A DNA stretch of 64,000 nucleotides from positions 157,287,424-157,351,423 of the forward strand of contig CP092886.1 of the NCBI GenBank assembly GCA_030710605.1. Reading direction: 5' to 3'. This document shows, piece by piece, positions 34,103 to 45,306 of the stretch (its first letter is position 1; the number at the start of each line of letters is the position of its first letter). Below the pieces are notes generated by a model. That model searched no databases. It was not told the DNA's origin and saw only the letters and a program-made list of their open reading frames with translations. Made by a program: the position numbers and the translations under genes. The stretch is from Cordylochernes scorpioides. Its lineage: Eukaryota; Arthropoda; Arachnida; Pseudoscorpiones; Chernetidae.

Positions 34103-34957
34103 CGATGGTGGCTAAAACCGCCCACCACCTGTGGGCCGGGGAAGGGATAGACGAACTAATCAAGAAGACGTCAGTTATAATCAAAAATAACTTTCTTCCC
34201 CCTGTTGGCGGCTGTTGGATGACTCTCCCTTTGTGTGACTTGCTTGTTCTTAATAATGCACGAGGGTAAATAAAGAGGAGTCCCGCCTAACAGAGATCCC
34301 TAGTGATGCGGTGTGCCTATTTGGCCATCCTTAACAAAACGGCGACGCAATAATTGGTGGACTCTCTGTTCGCGAAGACAAGTCAGGATGCCTATGGACA
34401 AGAGAGAAAAATTTAGGCGGATCTATTAGAAATGCTGCAGGCTTTCTTCTCGAAAATGAATAAATGTTTTGCATAGCGTTTAAAGATTTTTTTATTTATT
34501 ATTATTATTTTTTTTTTTTTTTGAAATTTGAAGAACAATTTTTATCAATGGAAACACTTTCTAGAAAGTTGGGAAAACAGTTTTTATTTCAGAAATAAAA
34601 ATTTGAGCGACTAAAAATAAATACCCATTTTTTATTTTCTTAGGAAGCCTCTTGGACCAAATTTCTGGTCGTTTAGGTACAGTCTACACCACGTTGACGA
34701 GGACCAACGTCAATAATTACAACACCGGGTTCAACCGAAATACCAAAGAAGTTTAGGTGGAAATAGATTAGGATGAAACACGTTGCCTTATCCTCGCTGT
34801 GGAAGTATCCCCTTAAGACGAAACGCAACTCCGTCGCTCTCCCGCCAATCCAGTCAATAACCTCGACGTTAAAGCCAGGGGAACTAAGTAGATCGACCGA
34901 TAAAGGAGGTAAGGGCGCTGACTAAAGAAGAAATCCTCCCCTATTGTTACTGCAAAC

Positions 34958-35146
34958 ATGAAACGGAACTCTGTTGTTTTCACTATAAATGGAGTGAACT
35001 TTGAGGCCTTTGTTGATTCTGGAACCGATTATTCCGTAATTTCTGAAGGTTTTCGCCGATATTTAAGAATTTTATTCTTTGCAGAAGAAGAACCTGTGCT
35101 AATAGGAAGGACATTGAAATTCCGAGACGCTGTATTTTTCAAATAA
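34958..35146 (+). pseudogene. gypsy aspartic protease fragment, copy B
   Basis: Same 62-codon piece as at 9,543, with the D-S-G active-site motif. One Leu codon reads Phe near the end. Confidence 0.6.
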
Positions 35147-35562
35147 AACAAAGCCGTTACACGACCTCTTGAAGAATGAAACGAATTTCTATGTCCTAAA
35201 AAACAAGAAACATTTTTACAAATATTAAAAATGCCTTTACTATCGATTCTGTGCTTGGCCTTTTTAAGTAAGATACTGAAACACTTGTATATACCGACGC
35301 GAGAGGATATGGCGTCGGAGCAGTGATAACCCAACTGTAAGAAGGAAAAGAAAAACCTATCGTTTATGCATCAAGTATTCTTAATGCCGCAAAAGGAAAA
35401 TATTCCACGACGGAGAGGGAATGCCTGGCCATGGTTTGGGTCATTTACAAGTTCATACCAAATTTGTTTGTAAAAAAACATCACCGTCATCTCAGACCAT
35501 TATTCCCTGTGTTGGCTGGTTAATGTAAAAGATCCTTCGGGAAGGCTTACCACCTTGTCCTT

Positions 35563-35886
35563 GTGACTTCAAGATTTGCGAAAACTTACGATGGTAATAT
35601 AAGAAACTATTTCTGGCCTGGCTTGCATAGATCTTTACGACAATATGTGACACATTGTAGAGAATTTCAACGGCGGAAAGGTTCTACCGATGGTCCACCA
35701 GGGCAACTGGTGCCAATTCCATCCGTAGCCCGACCTTTCCAGAAAATAAGGAAAGATTTGTTAGGAAGATTTCATAACTCGAAGGATGGCAACATGTGTA
35801 TCGTGGTCGCGACAGACTATCTCACCAGGTATGCTCTAACCAAAGCGATACCAAATGGAATTCAGAAGAAGTTGGAAAATTCATAG
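35563..35886 (+). pseudogene. gypsy integrase N-terminal half, copy B
   Basis: Same translation as 10,148-10,471, with zinc-binding end and core start. The distal core is lost. Confidence 0.7.
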
Positions 35887-36020
35887 TAGAAGACGTGATC
35901 CTCAAACATAGTTGATTTCAGATTGAGGTTGAACGTTTATATCTCAGTAATACGGGAGATCAACAACCTCTGTGATAGATTTACTTCATTAATGACGAGG
36001 ATGCACGCCAACCGGACCAT

Positions 36021-36320
36021 TTGAATATCTTACAAGCGCGCTCTCTCTCTCTCTCTCTGTCACTGGCCCACCGCTACTGGTCCTGTAGGCGGATCAGGCC
36101 TGTCATCCTGGAGGCCTTCACTATCGTCCAGCGGCCCCCTGACCTGCAGGGATGGATCTTCGGGCATGACCTGGAGGACGACGCCCTGGCCATCCTGGCG
36201 TCTGCCAAGACCCGTATCTACAAGCACTTCCTGGGCCTGGAGATACGGGGCGTCCAAGAAGACCCTCTCATCGTCTGGAGGAGGACTCTAGCAAGATGGT
36301 GGAGCCTTCCTCAATCATAA
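36021..36320 (+). CDS. GC-rich coding cassette of unknown origin, copy B
   Basis: Here the frame is open for 99 codons, because the CT microsatellite before it is two bases longer and joins an upstream ATG. The unusual part is from 36,057. The downstream residues match copy A except for one Ile/Val. Several Trp and Arg residues and the motif D-L-E-D-D-A are conserved between copies. The protein is unrecognised. Confidence 0.35.
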   Translation: MNILQARSLSLSLSLAHRYWSCRRIRPVILEAFTIVQRPPDLQGWIFGHDLEDDALAILASAKTRIYKHFLGLEIRGVQEDPLIVWRRTLARWWSLPQS

Positions 36321-36501
36321 TTTCATTGTATTATCCTCATTATTATTCTCTCTCTCTCTCAAGAAAAAAAAAAGTCGATATAACGAAGCTCACAGACCTT
36401 CATAGTACCGAGCGGTAGACCGTGTGTGGGTGTACACATCTGTTAGTAAATAAGGACTGTCGGAGAAACTACTTGAAAGATACCTCTGCCCCTATAAAGT
36501 A

Positions 36502-36693
36502 GTGAGACAACTGTCTGAAGTAACTTATGAAGTAGAAGCCTTGGAGAGGAGACCACGACAACGGAATATCAAAAACATCGCCCACGTCCAGCGGATGAAA
36601 CCATACAAGATCAAACACAGGACTGTTCTAAGAGTTTGGAATATTTTTTTTTTCAAACAGTGGCTGGCTGCTTATTTTTTAAATGGGGAGTAA
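36502..36693 (+). pseudogene. gypsy pol C-terminal tail, copy B
   Basis: Same as 11,085-11,276 apart from one Asn/Ile change. Confidence 0.55.
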
Positions 36694-37194
36694 TGTCATT
36701 AGATAAAAATGTATATATCAGATAGCTATAATGAAACTTCGGCAGATTGACAAGTGTTGTGTACCTAAGCTCGATAGATGGCACACGCCCCAGGCAGGGA
36801 GTGATGTAAACATTGGCGCCATATTTGGGGATAGCAGATCGATTGCTGTTTGGATCTTCGAAATTACTTTCTCAATTAATAATTAATTTTAGGCTCTCAT
36901 TTTTTTATCTATTCTCCTTTTCATCTTCCAAACTATACTGCTGAACAAAACTTAAGGAGCTGTAAATTCTAAATAAATTAAATTAATTTAATTTTTTTGA
37001 AGGATACAGAGGCAATTTTTTTCACACTTGCTTATTTCGTGTGTATATCTCGTATAAATAAAGGTCAGTTTGTATCAAAAATATTTCAGTTATTGTCTTA
37101 ATCCCGATATACATGCTAAGTTTTGTCCATAAATGCATTTGTATGGAATATTTTAAAAGACAGTTTGCTTTGCGAAGAGCAAACAACATCTAAC

Positions 37195-38525
37195 ATAAAT
37201 AATTATATTTGGTCATCGTTCCAGGCCTAGAGGGTAGAAGTTTATATAATCTACAGGCTCTACTTCAACATAATGACTTGAAGCCCAACGGTGGCTATAA
37301 CGTCTTAAATCTCAATAGGCATCTCCCGCCATCACACTAAATGCCCGCTCCAATTTATGAAAGGCAGGAGCTCAATAATCTATATTGGCAACAACCTCAA
37401 TATCAAAAGAAAACTCTTTATTAAAAACGCTTAATAAAGTTAGAGTGTTTATTTCTCCGAGTACTAGCCCTGGTATTTCAAGAACCGGATTACTACACTC
37501 TATAACAAGAAAACCGACGTACCAAAAAATAGAGGCCAGATTGTGACAAAAATTGGTTATTCGAAGAACATGTATAGGCAAAAAACGATTTAAATTCCAA
37601 AACAATCCATTGTTTTATTCCAGAGTTTGATTGTCACATATTGAGAAAGTCAATGTAATTGAAGGTATAATTTCTTAACGGAAATTTAGTACATTTCTTA
37701 TAGATCGGGTTGGTTTAAATCCTCCTTCATTATCTCGCTTGATAGATTGAATGATGTTCTTATACTTGTGTGTCCGAAGGCAGATTATCATAAATATTAT
37801 ATTTTTGTCTCTCTAGGTGTAATATATTTGTACCGAACTGGAAATGTGTTTGTTTTATTATCGGGAGAATACAGTTTTCTCTGTATAGGGTAAATTTTGG
37901 TTGTTTTTTGTAGATAAAATTTGTTTCTATATAGTAAAACAGAATAGATTATCAATTGAAGAATAGATTATGTTTTTTTTTTGCGATTCTTGTTTTCCTT
38001 ATGGCATTTTTGACATGCAAGTTGAATTTCAACTTGGAGTTCAAGGTAAAACCAAGATATTTAATGTGGTCAGTTCAGTTAATAGGGATTGCATTTACTG
38101 TTAGATAGGAATGAGGCTTGAATTTTTTATTGTTTAGTGGGAGAAAAACTATCGCCTAACTTCCATTTAATGCACCATTTAAATATAACGTTAATACAAT
38201 ATTGACTTGTGAAATTAGTAGTTCCATTGATTTGGAGTTTGATAATATTTCTGCGTCATCTATGAAATGCTTTGTTTAGCATTTTGATTGTAGAGGGAAA
38301 TCATTGACATAAATGTTGAATAGATAGGATTCAAGGATAGAGCCTTGAGGGACTCTAATCTAGGTTGGCTTTGTCATGATTATTATATTCCCTTGTTTGA
38401 TCGAGAGAGTCTTGTCCTGGAGGTAATTTTTCAAAAATTTGACAAAATCCCTTGGAAATAGATTTTTGATAATTCTGTTATCAAGCTATCATAATATACT
38501 TTATCAAAAGCTTTTTATGGTGTAG
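37195..38525 (-). pseudogene. jockey-like LINE reverse transcriptase remnant, copy B
   Basis: Counterpart of 11,780-13,105, equally broken. The open piece at 37,372-37,605 differs from copy A by one residue. Confidence 0.6.
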
Positions 38526-39609
38526 TTTTCTTATTAATAAAATAAAAATATTTTTATATTTGCATTAGCTCGTTATCTGACGGCTGACTTCCCAGAGTTG
38601 TTCTAGAAAATGTAAAATATTATAAATTGAAAGAAAATAAAATTCAAAAAAAAAAAATATATATATATATAAATATAGTGAAAATATAGTTTTGCAATTT
38701 TATCAAAACCATATACAAAATATGGAACATAAAACACATGTAATATGTTCATCCCCACATGTGCATACTTTTCATGATTAGCATGTTCTTTTAAATGATG
38801 ATTCTTCAGAAAGGGAAGAGGGACACCAAAATATTTATTAATAGCAATAATATATAAATTTATAAATTTTAATATTGGGTTATATGATAAATGAAGTTAA
38901 CCAATTTATTTTATTATACAGATTCTTTGGATGAAATCATTAGTCAAGTGTCATATTTTACGACAATAAAAATGAACGAAAAATGAATTAAGGCTGTCAT
39001 TGACTCTAGACCAAGATATATTTGAAGCATAGTATAAAGGTTTTTTTCCTAAATAATTAATTGCATATTATTCATACATGTATACATGCATAAATATATA
39101 TTGTATACAACAATTTCTTATACATGTATAACCAAATCAACTTTGAAACTCTACTTTAATTTTTTTCCTGATGAATCAAGATAATATATAACCCCCATCT
39201 CAACCTTACTAAATTTCTCCATAAAAAGTGTCTAAAGATGAACGCTTATTTTTAGACAACTAAAGATTCCAAGTATAGGCCTCAATAGTATCAATAGGAA
39301 ATAAATATTGCCACTTTATTATCAATTCAATATCATAAAGGCACGGCACCTGTTTTCACTCAAACACAACTCTGACAACTTGCCCACGTTTTCCTAACAA
39401 CCTTGATAATGGTAAGTTCTCGTTTGCTTTTCGAAACTATGAAATAATTAAAATAAATTAATTTTAAATTTTATTGTTATATATTTTCTACAATTTTAAA
39501 TATTTATGATATCGATTTTCTTTTCAAAAAAATATATAGATTCAAATTCATGGCTGAACTAAAGCTTGTCTATATAAAACAGTAAATAATTTTTTTAAAA
39601 GAATCAAAA
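38525..39609. other. AT-rich stretch, copy B
   Basis: Counterpart of 13,105-14,183. The ATG followed by GTAAGT recurs at 39,409-39,417. An A run before the TA microsatellite near 38,650 is longer than in copy A. Confidence 0.35.
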
Positions 39610-39614
39610 CCAAG

Positions 39615-39843
39615 TGTTTAATTTAGTTAGAATATTTATGTTTATATAAAGGTTAATATAATTTTTCTATGATTGAGTAAATATTCATTGAATTTATCAT
39701 CATCACCTTTTTTGTTTTACAAAAATGTTATATGAAAAATAAAGTAATTGAACGAAATGGTTGCCCTCGTGTTTACTGATCCAATGTTTTAATAATCTAA
39801 GGTTTATATTGTAAGAAAATTATACATTGAGAAGAATTATACA
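39615..39843 (+). repeat. BEL-1 5' LTR, copy B
   Basis: 229 bases, TG...CA, followed by the same primer-binding site as in copy A (from 39,845). Confidence 0.9.
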
Positions 39844-39978
39844 TTGGTCAACTCGAGCTGGATTGAACGTAAGTAAAAGTCAAATTAAAATTGATCGAAA
39901 AAAAAGGGTAACTTATTAGTATTTTGTAACCATATATTTCAACTAAAAGTATTTTGGGAAGAGAATTTAATAGCAATT

Positions 39979-40599
39979 ATGGATGTAGAAACTTTAATTA
40001 AAAAATTAAAATGGATAAAAAAAACTATAAAAGACATAGAGGAAAATATCGAATCCATTGTGTCTATGGTAGATATTAATGCAACGAAATGCAAGCTAGA
40101 TTATGCAAATAATGATTTGATGAAAATGAGGGATGTTTTCTTGCAGCAACTTGAGGATGATGATTTGAATGACGAAGTGGAAATTTGTATAGATAAGTTT
40201 ATAAGATTAAAGTGTGAATTAGATTTAAAGCATAATGGGCAAGAACCATCTGAAAAAAAAAGTTCATTTACATGTTAAAATGCCTAAACTTGAGTTGCCA
40301 ACTTTCAATGGTAGATTAGAATCATGGCTTTCATTTAAAGATCTATTTTTATTTCTGCAATTGGTTCTAACTCACAAATACCTGATATTGAAAAGTTACA
40401 ATATTTGAAAGGTCAACTGAGAGGCGAAGCTCTAAGACTGGTCAACGCATTTCCAATTACAGCCGATAATTATGTTGAGGTTTGGCAAACTTTATTAACA
40501 AGATATGATAACCCAAAGGATCTAATTTTCACCCAAATAGATAATGCATTAAGATTACCAAAATTAGCAGATGACAACCATAATTCACACAATGTTTAA
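39979..40599 (+). pseudogene. BEL-1 gag region, copy B
   Basis: The frame from ATG 39,979 runs 99 codons to 40,278. It spans the A run that breaks copy A (eight A here, seven there). The A run near 40,250 then breaks it, and a four-base deletion relative to copy A (CACA near 40,358) adds another break. A piece resumes at 40,405-40,599 with LKGQLRGEALRLVNAFPI. Confidence 0.7.
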
Positions 40600-43500
40600 A
40601 CTTCTAGATAGCTGCAACGAAATAATAAGAACAGTGAAGGTATTGGGTTACCAAATCGATAGTTTATCTGAGGTATTTTTCGTCAAGATCATACAAGATA
40701 AGCTTGATAAACCCACAAGAAAACAATGGGAATTGCAGAGCAACCCAAGAGTTGTGCCTTCAATTAAGGATTTAATGGAATTTTTGGAAATTAACGCAAA
40801 AAGCTTGCAGAATTTACCAAATAAAGATTCAAATGTGGAGAAATATTCAATGAAAAAGGAATTACAAAAGGTGAATGTTTATAATATATATATGATAAAA
40901 TGTCTTAAATGTGAAGATGCACATGCTCTTTCAAGCTGTAATTTATTTTCTAAATTACCTGAGTCAGAGAGAGTGAATTTTGTTAGTTCAGAAAAATTGT
41001 GTTTCAGATGTTTAAAGCCAAACCATTTAGCAAAGAAATGTTATTGCAAAAACATTTGTCAAAATTGCAAGAAAAGACACCACACTTTGATTCACCAAGA
41101 AACCAAGGTTCAAGACGTTGATGAAGGGAAATTTGAGTGTAGAAAAGACATCAAAAATACAACTTGTCTTTTAAGTAATGAGAAATATTTTTCAAATGTC
41201 ATGCTTACAACCGCTAGGATTAAAATCAAGGATAACAATGTTGTGCCTCAGACATGTAGAGCCTTGATAGACTCAGGGTCTCAGGCGAACTTTATATCAG
41301 GACAATGTAGAAAAAGACTAGGACTTAAATATGTTACCTTACACTCGCAAATATCGGGAATTTCGGGACATTTTGCGAGTCACTCTTATGGACTTGTGGA
41401 GTTTGAATTTACGCCACATTTCAAATCAGATGAACTTTTCAAGGTGAACGCCTTGGTGTTAGATAAGTTGACAAATAATTTGCCAACTCTTACATGTCCA
41501 AAGTCAAACTTGGCGCATCTCAAAACCATGCCTCTGGCTGATCCAGATTATAATATTTCTGCTCCCATCGACATATTAATTGGTGCTGAGTTAGCTATGA
41601 CCCTGTTCACTGGCGAGTTCGTTATCGGCGATGAAGAACAACTAACTGCTACTTCTTCTAAATTAGGATGGCTCCTTTCTGGAAGAGTTTCCTCTAAGGG
41701 TAGTAGGAGAAGTATTAGGAATATCATGCAGTCACATCATGCATGCCTGGAAACCCAAAATATAGTCGAAATATTTTGGAAATTGGAATCCATTCCTGAT
41801 GTGACTTCTATATCTAAGGATGAAAATGAAAGTGAAATCCATTTTGTAGAAACACATGGAAGGGATTCCACAGGCAGATATGTTGTACAACTGCCATTTC
41901 GGAATGACTGCCAATTAGGAGATTCAAGATCCAATGCGAACAAAAGACTTTGTTCTTTGGAAAGATCTTTGATTCCACGACCTGAAGTTTATGACCAATA
42001 TAGAAGCTTCATTAAGGAATATCTTGAATTGGGACATATGAGCTTAGTACCAAAGGAAGATATCATTAAGGGAAGGTACTATCTGCCTCATCATCCTGTA
42101 ATAAAGGAAAAAAGTTGCACCACCAAATTGCGAGTAGTATTTGATGTATCAGCAAAGACTGATTCAGGTTTGTCCTTGAATGATGCTTTAATTCCAGGGC
42201 CCAAAATTCAACAGGATTTGTTTCACATCATTCTGAGATTCAGAATTCATCCTGTTGCTATAAATGCTGATATCGCCAAGATGTATAGGCAAATTAGGAT
42301 ACCACAAGAAGACTCGGAATTCCAAAGAATTGTATGGCGGAATGATCCTCATGATAAAATAAAGGACTATCGGCTAGAAACTGTCACTTATGGGACTAGT
42401 TGTGCAACATTTTTGGCCACTCGTAATATCAAACAGTTGGCTTTGGATGAGCAGAGTAAGTTTCCAAAAGCTAGCAAAATAGCATTGACAGATTTTTATG
42501 TTGATGATCTAGTAACTGGAACTTTTTCAGTAGATGAAGGCAAGAATTTGGTGCAAGAACTCTATAGTTTACTAAGTGCAGGAGGCTTCGAACTTCGTAA
42601 GTGGACCTTCAATGTTCCTGATGTTCTGTCACTTTTACCAAATCATTTAAGATCCACCAACACAAATTTTGGGTTTGAGGAATCCAAGGAATTTGTCAAC
42701 GTTTTAGGCCTTCAATGGCAACCAAGAACTGATGGTTTCACATTTAAGCGAATAGCTCTGCCACTGAACTCTATGACAAAACGAGGAATACTATCACAGG
42801 TTGCTAAAATATTTGATCCATTGGGTTGGATCTCACCATTTACGACCACTATTAAACTGATTTTGCAAGAACTTTGGAAGACTGGTTTGGAATGGGATGA
42901 CCCAATTCCAGAGGAACTAAGAAGGAAGCTGACTTTGATAAACCAGGATCTTCCATCGCTAGAGCAAATTCATATTCCAAGAAGCGTGGTACCAGGTAAT
43001 TTTATGAAGGTAGAATTTCATGGATTTTGTGGTGCATCACAGAAGGCATATGCTGCATCTCTGTATCTAAAGGTGATCCTCTCAAACACAAGCGCTAAGA
43101 CATTTCTCTTAGTGGCAAAAACAAGAGTCGCACCTATGAAGGTGGTTTCACTTCCAAAGTTAGAATTATGTTCTGCTCTACTTTTGGAAAGATTAGTGAA
43201 AACTGTATATGATAACCTTCCTCTTACCATCAATGAAATTTATTTATGGTCTGATTCTACTATAGCCTTATGCTGGATCAATTCCGAGCCGTGCCGATGG
43301 AAGACATTTGTGGCAAATCGAGTTGCTGAGATACACCGGCATGTCTCCGGGGTTTGGTGCCATGTTGATGGAAGGCAGAATCCAGCAGACTGTGCATCAC
43401 GTGGAATATTTCCATCCGACTTAGTAGAACATCCACTATGGTGGAATGGGCCACCATGGCTAATTGAACCTGCCCTTGAAATTAAGAAATTCATTAATAG

Positions 43501-43870
43501 CTCCAAGGAAGAATTTAAAGAAGAAGAAAAAATCAAGACGTATTTTGGTACAATTGAATGTGAAATTCTATCCATTGTGATAAACTGCTCATCATTAACC
43601 AAACTGAAATATATCATAGCTTGGTGCTTAAGATTTGTCAACAACAGTCGAATGCCTTCATATTCAAGGAACAGGGAGCCCTTAACATTAAGAGAGTTGA
43701 ATGATGCCCTGTTGACAGTTGTTAAGTGTGTTCAATCTATTGAACTTTTCAAAGAAAAGCATTGCCTGTTAAGTAACAAGCCAATCCCGAATAAGAGTAG
43801 AATATACAATCTATGTCCCTTTTTGGATTCAAGGGGAATCATTAGAGTTGGCGGACGATTAAAAATGTAA
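40571..43870 (+). pseudogene. BEL-1 pol (gag end to RNase H), copy B, 1,099 codons open
   Basis: One uninterrupted frame covers the gag end, zinc knuckles (CLKCEDAHALSSC, CFRCLKPNHLAKKC), the Pao protease (DSGSQANFIS), RT with YVDD at 42,497-42,508 and RNase H. In RNase H the motif reads FCGAS at 43,025-43,039: the catalytic Asp codon GAT of copy A is GGT here, which should abolish RNase H activity. The frame ends at the same A-run shift as copy A, before the integrase. It is called a pseudogene because gag and integrase are out of frame. Confidence 0.85.
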
Positions 43871-45033
43871 ATGTTTATGGTGATCGGATTAATCAAGTTT
43901 TACTTCCAAGATCACATCATCTTACCACTCTTATTGTAAACAATGTTCATGTCCATAATCTTCACTCATCAACTCAAGCTACGCTTTCAGCAATAAGAAA
44001 TATATTCTGGATACCTTCTGGAAGAAATGTTGTACGGAAAATTTTAAGAACATGCATGAAATGCGCTAGATTTCGTAAAAAAAAAAAGAAGCTCCTTTTC
44101 AATTAATGGGAAATCTACCTTTTGCAAGGATCAACAGATCAAGGCCGTTTTTGGTAACTTGAATAGATTTTGCAGGACCTTTTCTGATTAAACGGAACAT
44201 GGGACGTACAACTTCAACCATGAATGCTTACGTTGCCTTGTTCATATGTTTCAGCACTCGGGCCACTCATCTAGAATTAATCAGTAGTCTGACCACAGAT
44301 GCTCTCATATCCACAATAAGAAGGTTCATTGCTCGAAGAGATAAACCAGCAACAATTCATAGTGACAACGCCACTAATTTTGTTGGTGCGCATAAGATTA
44401 TTGGGAAACTATGTCACAATGCCAGTAAAGTTCTTACGAATTCAGAGGGAATTCAGTGGAAATTTATTCCACCATCAGCTCCACATTTTGGTGGACTTTG
44501 GGAAGCCGGAGTTAAGTCCATGAAATATCATCTTAGAAGAACAATGGGTAGTGCTTTGCTAAATTTTGAAGAACTAACAACATTGTTAGCACAAATTGAA
44601 GCTTGCCTGAATTCGCGACCTCTTTGTCCTCTTTCTGAGGACCCTGAAGATCTACAGGCATTGACTCCTGGTCACTTCTTAATAGGTGGTTCTTTAACAG
44701 CGCTTCCCGATGAAGATGACATCATAGCAATGAGTTTGCCAAATAGATGACAATTAATTCAAAAATCAATGAATAATTTTTGGACAAGATGGTCCCAAGA
44801 ATATGTGCCACAACTTCAACAAAGACCCAAATGGTGTAAGCCCCAACCCTACATTAAGGAAGGATCCCTGGTGTTGATAAAGAATGAATAACAACCTCCA
44901 CTAGCATGGAAGATTGGAAGAATTTCAAAGGTGTTTCCAGGAGATGACGCTAGAATCAGAGTGGTAGAAGTCAAGATTTCTAATGGGACTTAGAGAAGAC
45001 CTATTGTAAAATTATGTTTGTTACCTATATAAT
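43861..45033 (+). pseudogene. BEL-1 integrase, copy B
   Basis: Same organisation as in copy A: zinc-binding region off frame, open core 44,199-44,750 with the second Asp and the Glu, DUF5641 domain to about 45,030. An additional TAG near 44,992 (TAC in copy A) cuts the C-terminal domain. Confidence 0.8.
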
Positions 45034-45071
45034 GTTTTTGATGGTCCCTCATCAAGTTGGTGGCGGGAGAA

Positions 45072-45301
45072 TGTTTAATTTAGTTAGAATATTTATGTTT
45101 ATATAAAGGTTTAATATAATTTTTCTATGATTGAGTAAATATTCATTGAATTTATCATCATCACCTTTTTTGTCTTACAAAAATGTTATGTGAAAAATAA
45201 AGTAATTGAACGAAATGGTTGCCCTCATGTTTGCTGATTTAATGTTTTAATAATCTAAGGTTTATATTGTAAGAAAACTATACATTGAGAATAATTATAC
45301 A
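45072..45301 (+). repeat. BEL-1 3' LTR, copy B
   Basis: 230 bases, preceded by the polypurine tract GTGGCGGGAGAA and followed by CCAAG. Confidence 0.9.
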
Positions 45302-45306
45302 CCAAG

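Larger units (their letters stand above)
34112..36815 (+). mobile_element. Gypsy-1, copy B
   Basis: Counterpart of 8,700-11,400, with the same internal deletions. Parts: protease 34,958-35,146, RNase H about 35,270-35,490, integrase 35,563-35,886, GC-rich cassette 36,057-36,320, tail 36,502-36,693. Confidence 0.6.
39615..45301 (+). mobile_element. BEL-1, copy B
   Basis: LTRs lie at 39,615-39,843 and 45,072-45,301, with target-site duplication CCAAG at 39,610-39,614 and 45,302-45,306. This is the same insertion as in copy A. The pol frame is much longer here, because three one-base differences in homopolymers are absent. Confidence 0.95.

Noticed and set aside
36060-36257. Minus-strand open frame opposite the GC-rich cassette
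   Set aside because: The plus-strand frame has the more protein-like composition and only conservative or synonymous changes between copies. The minus frame is a shadow.
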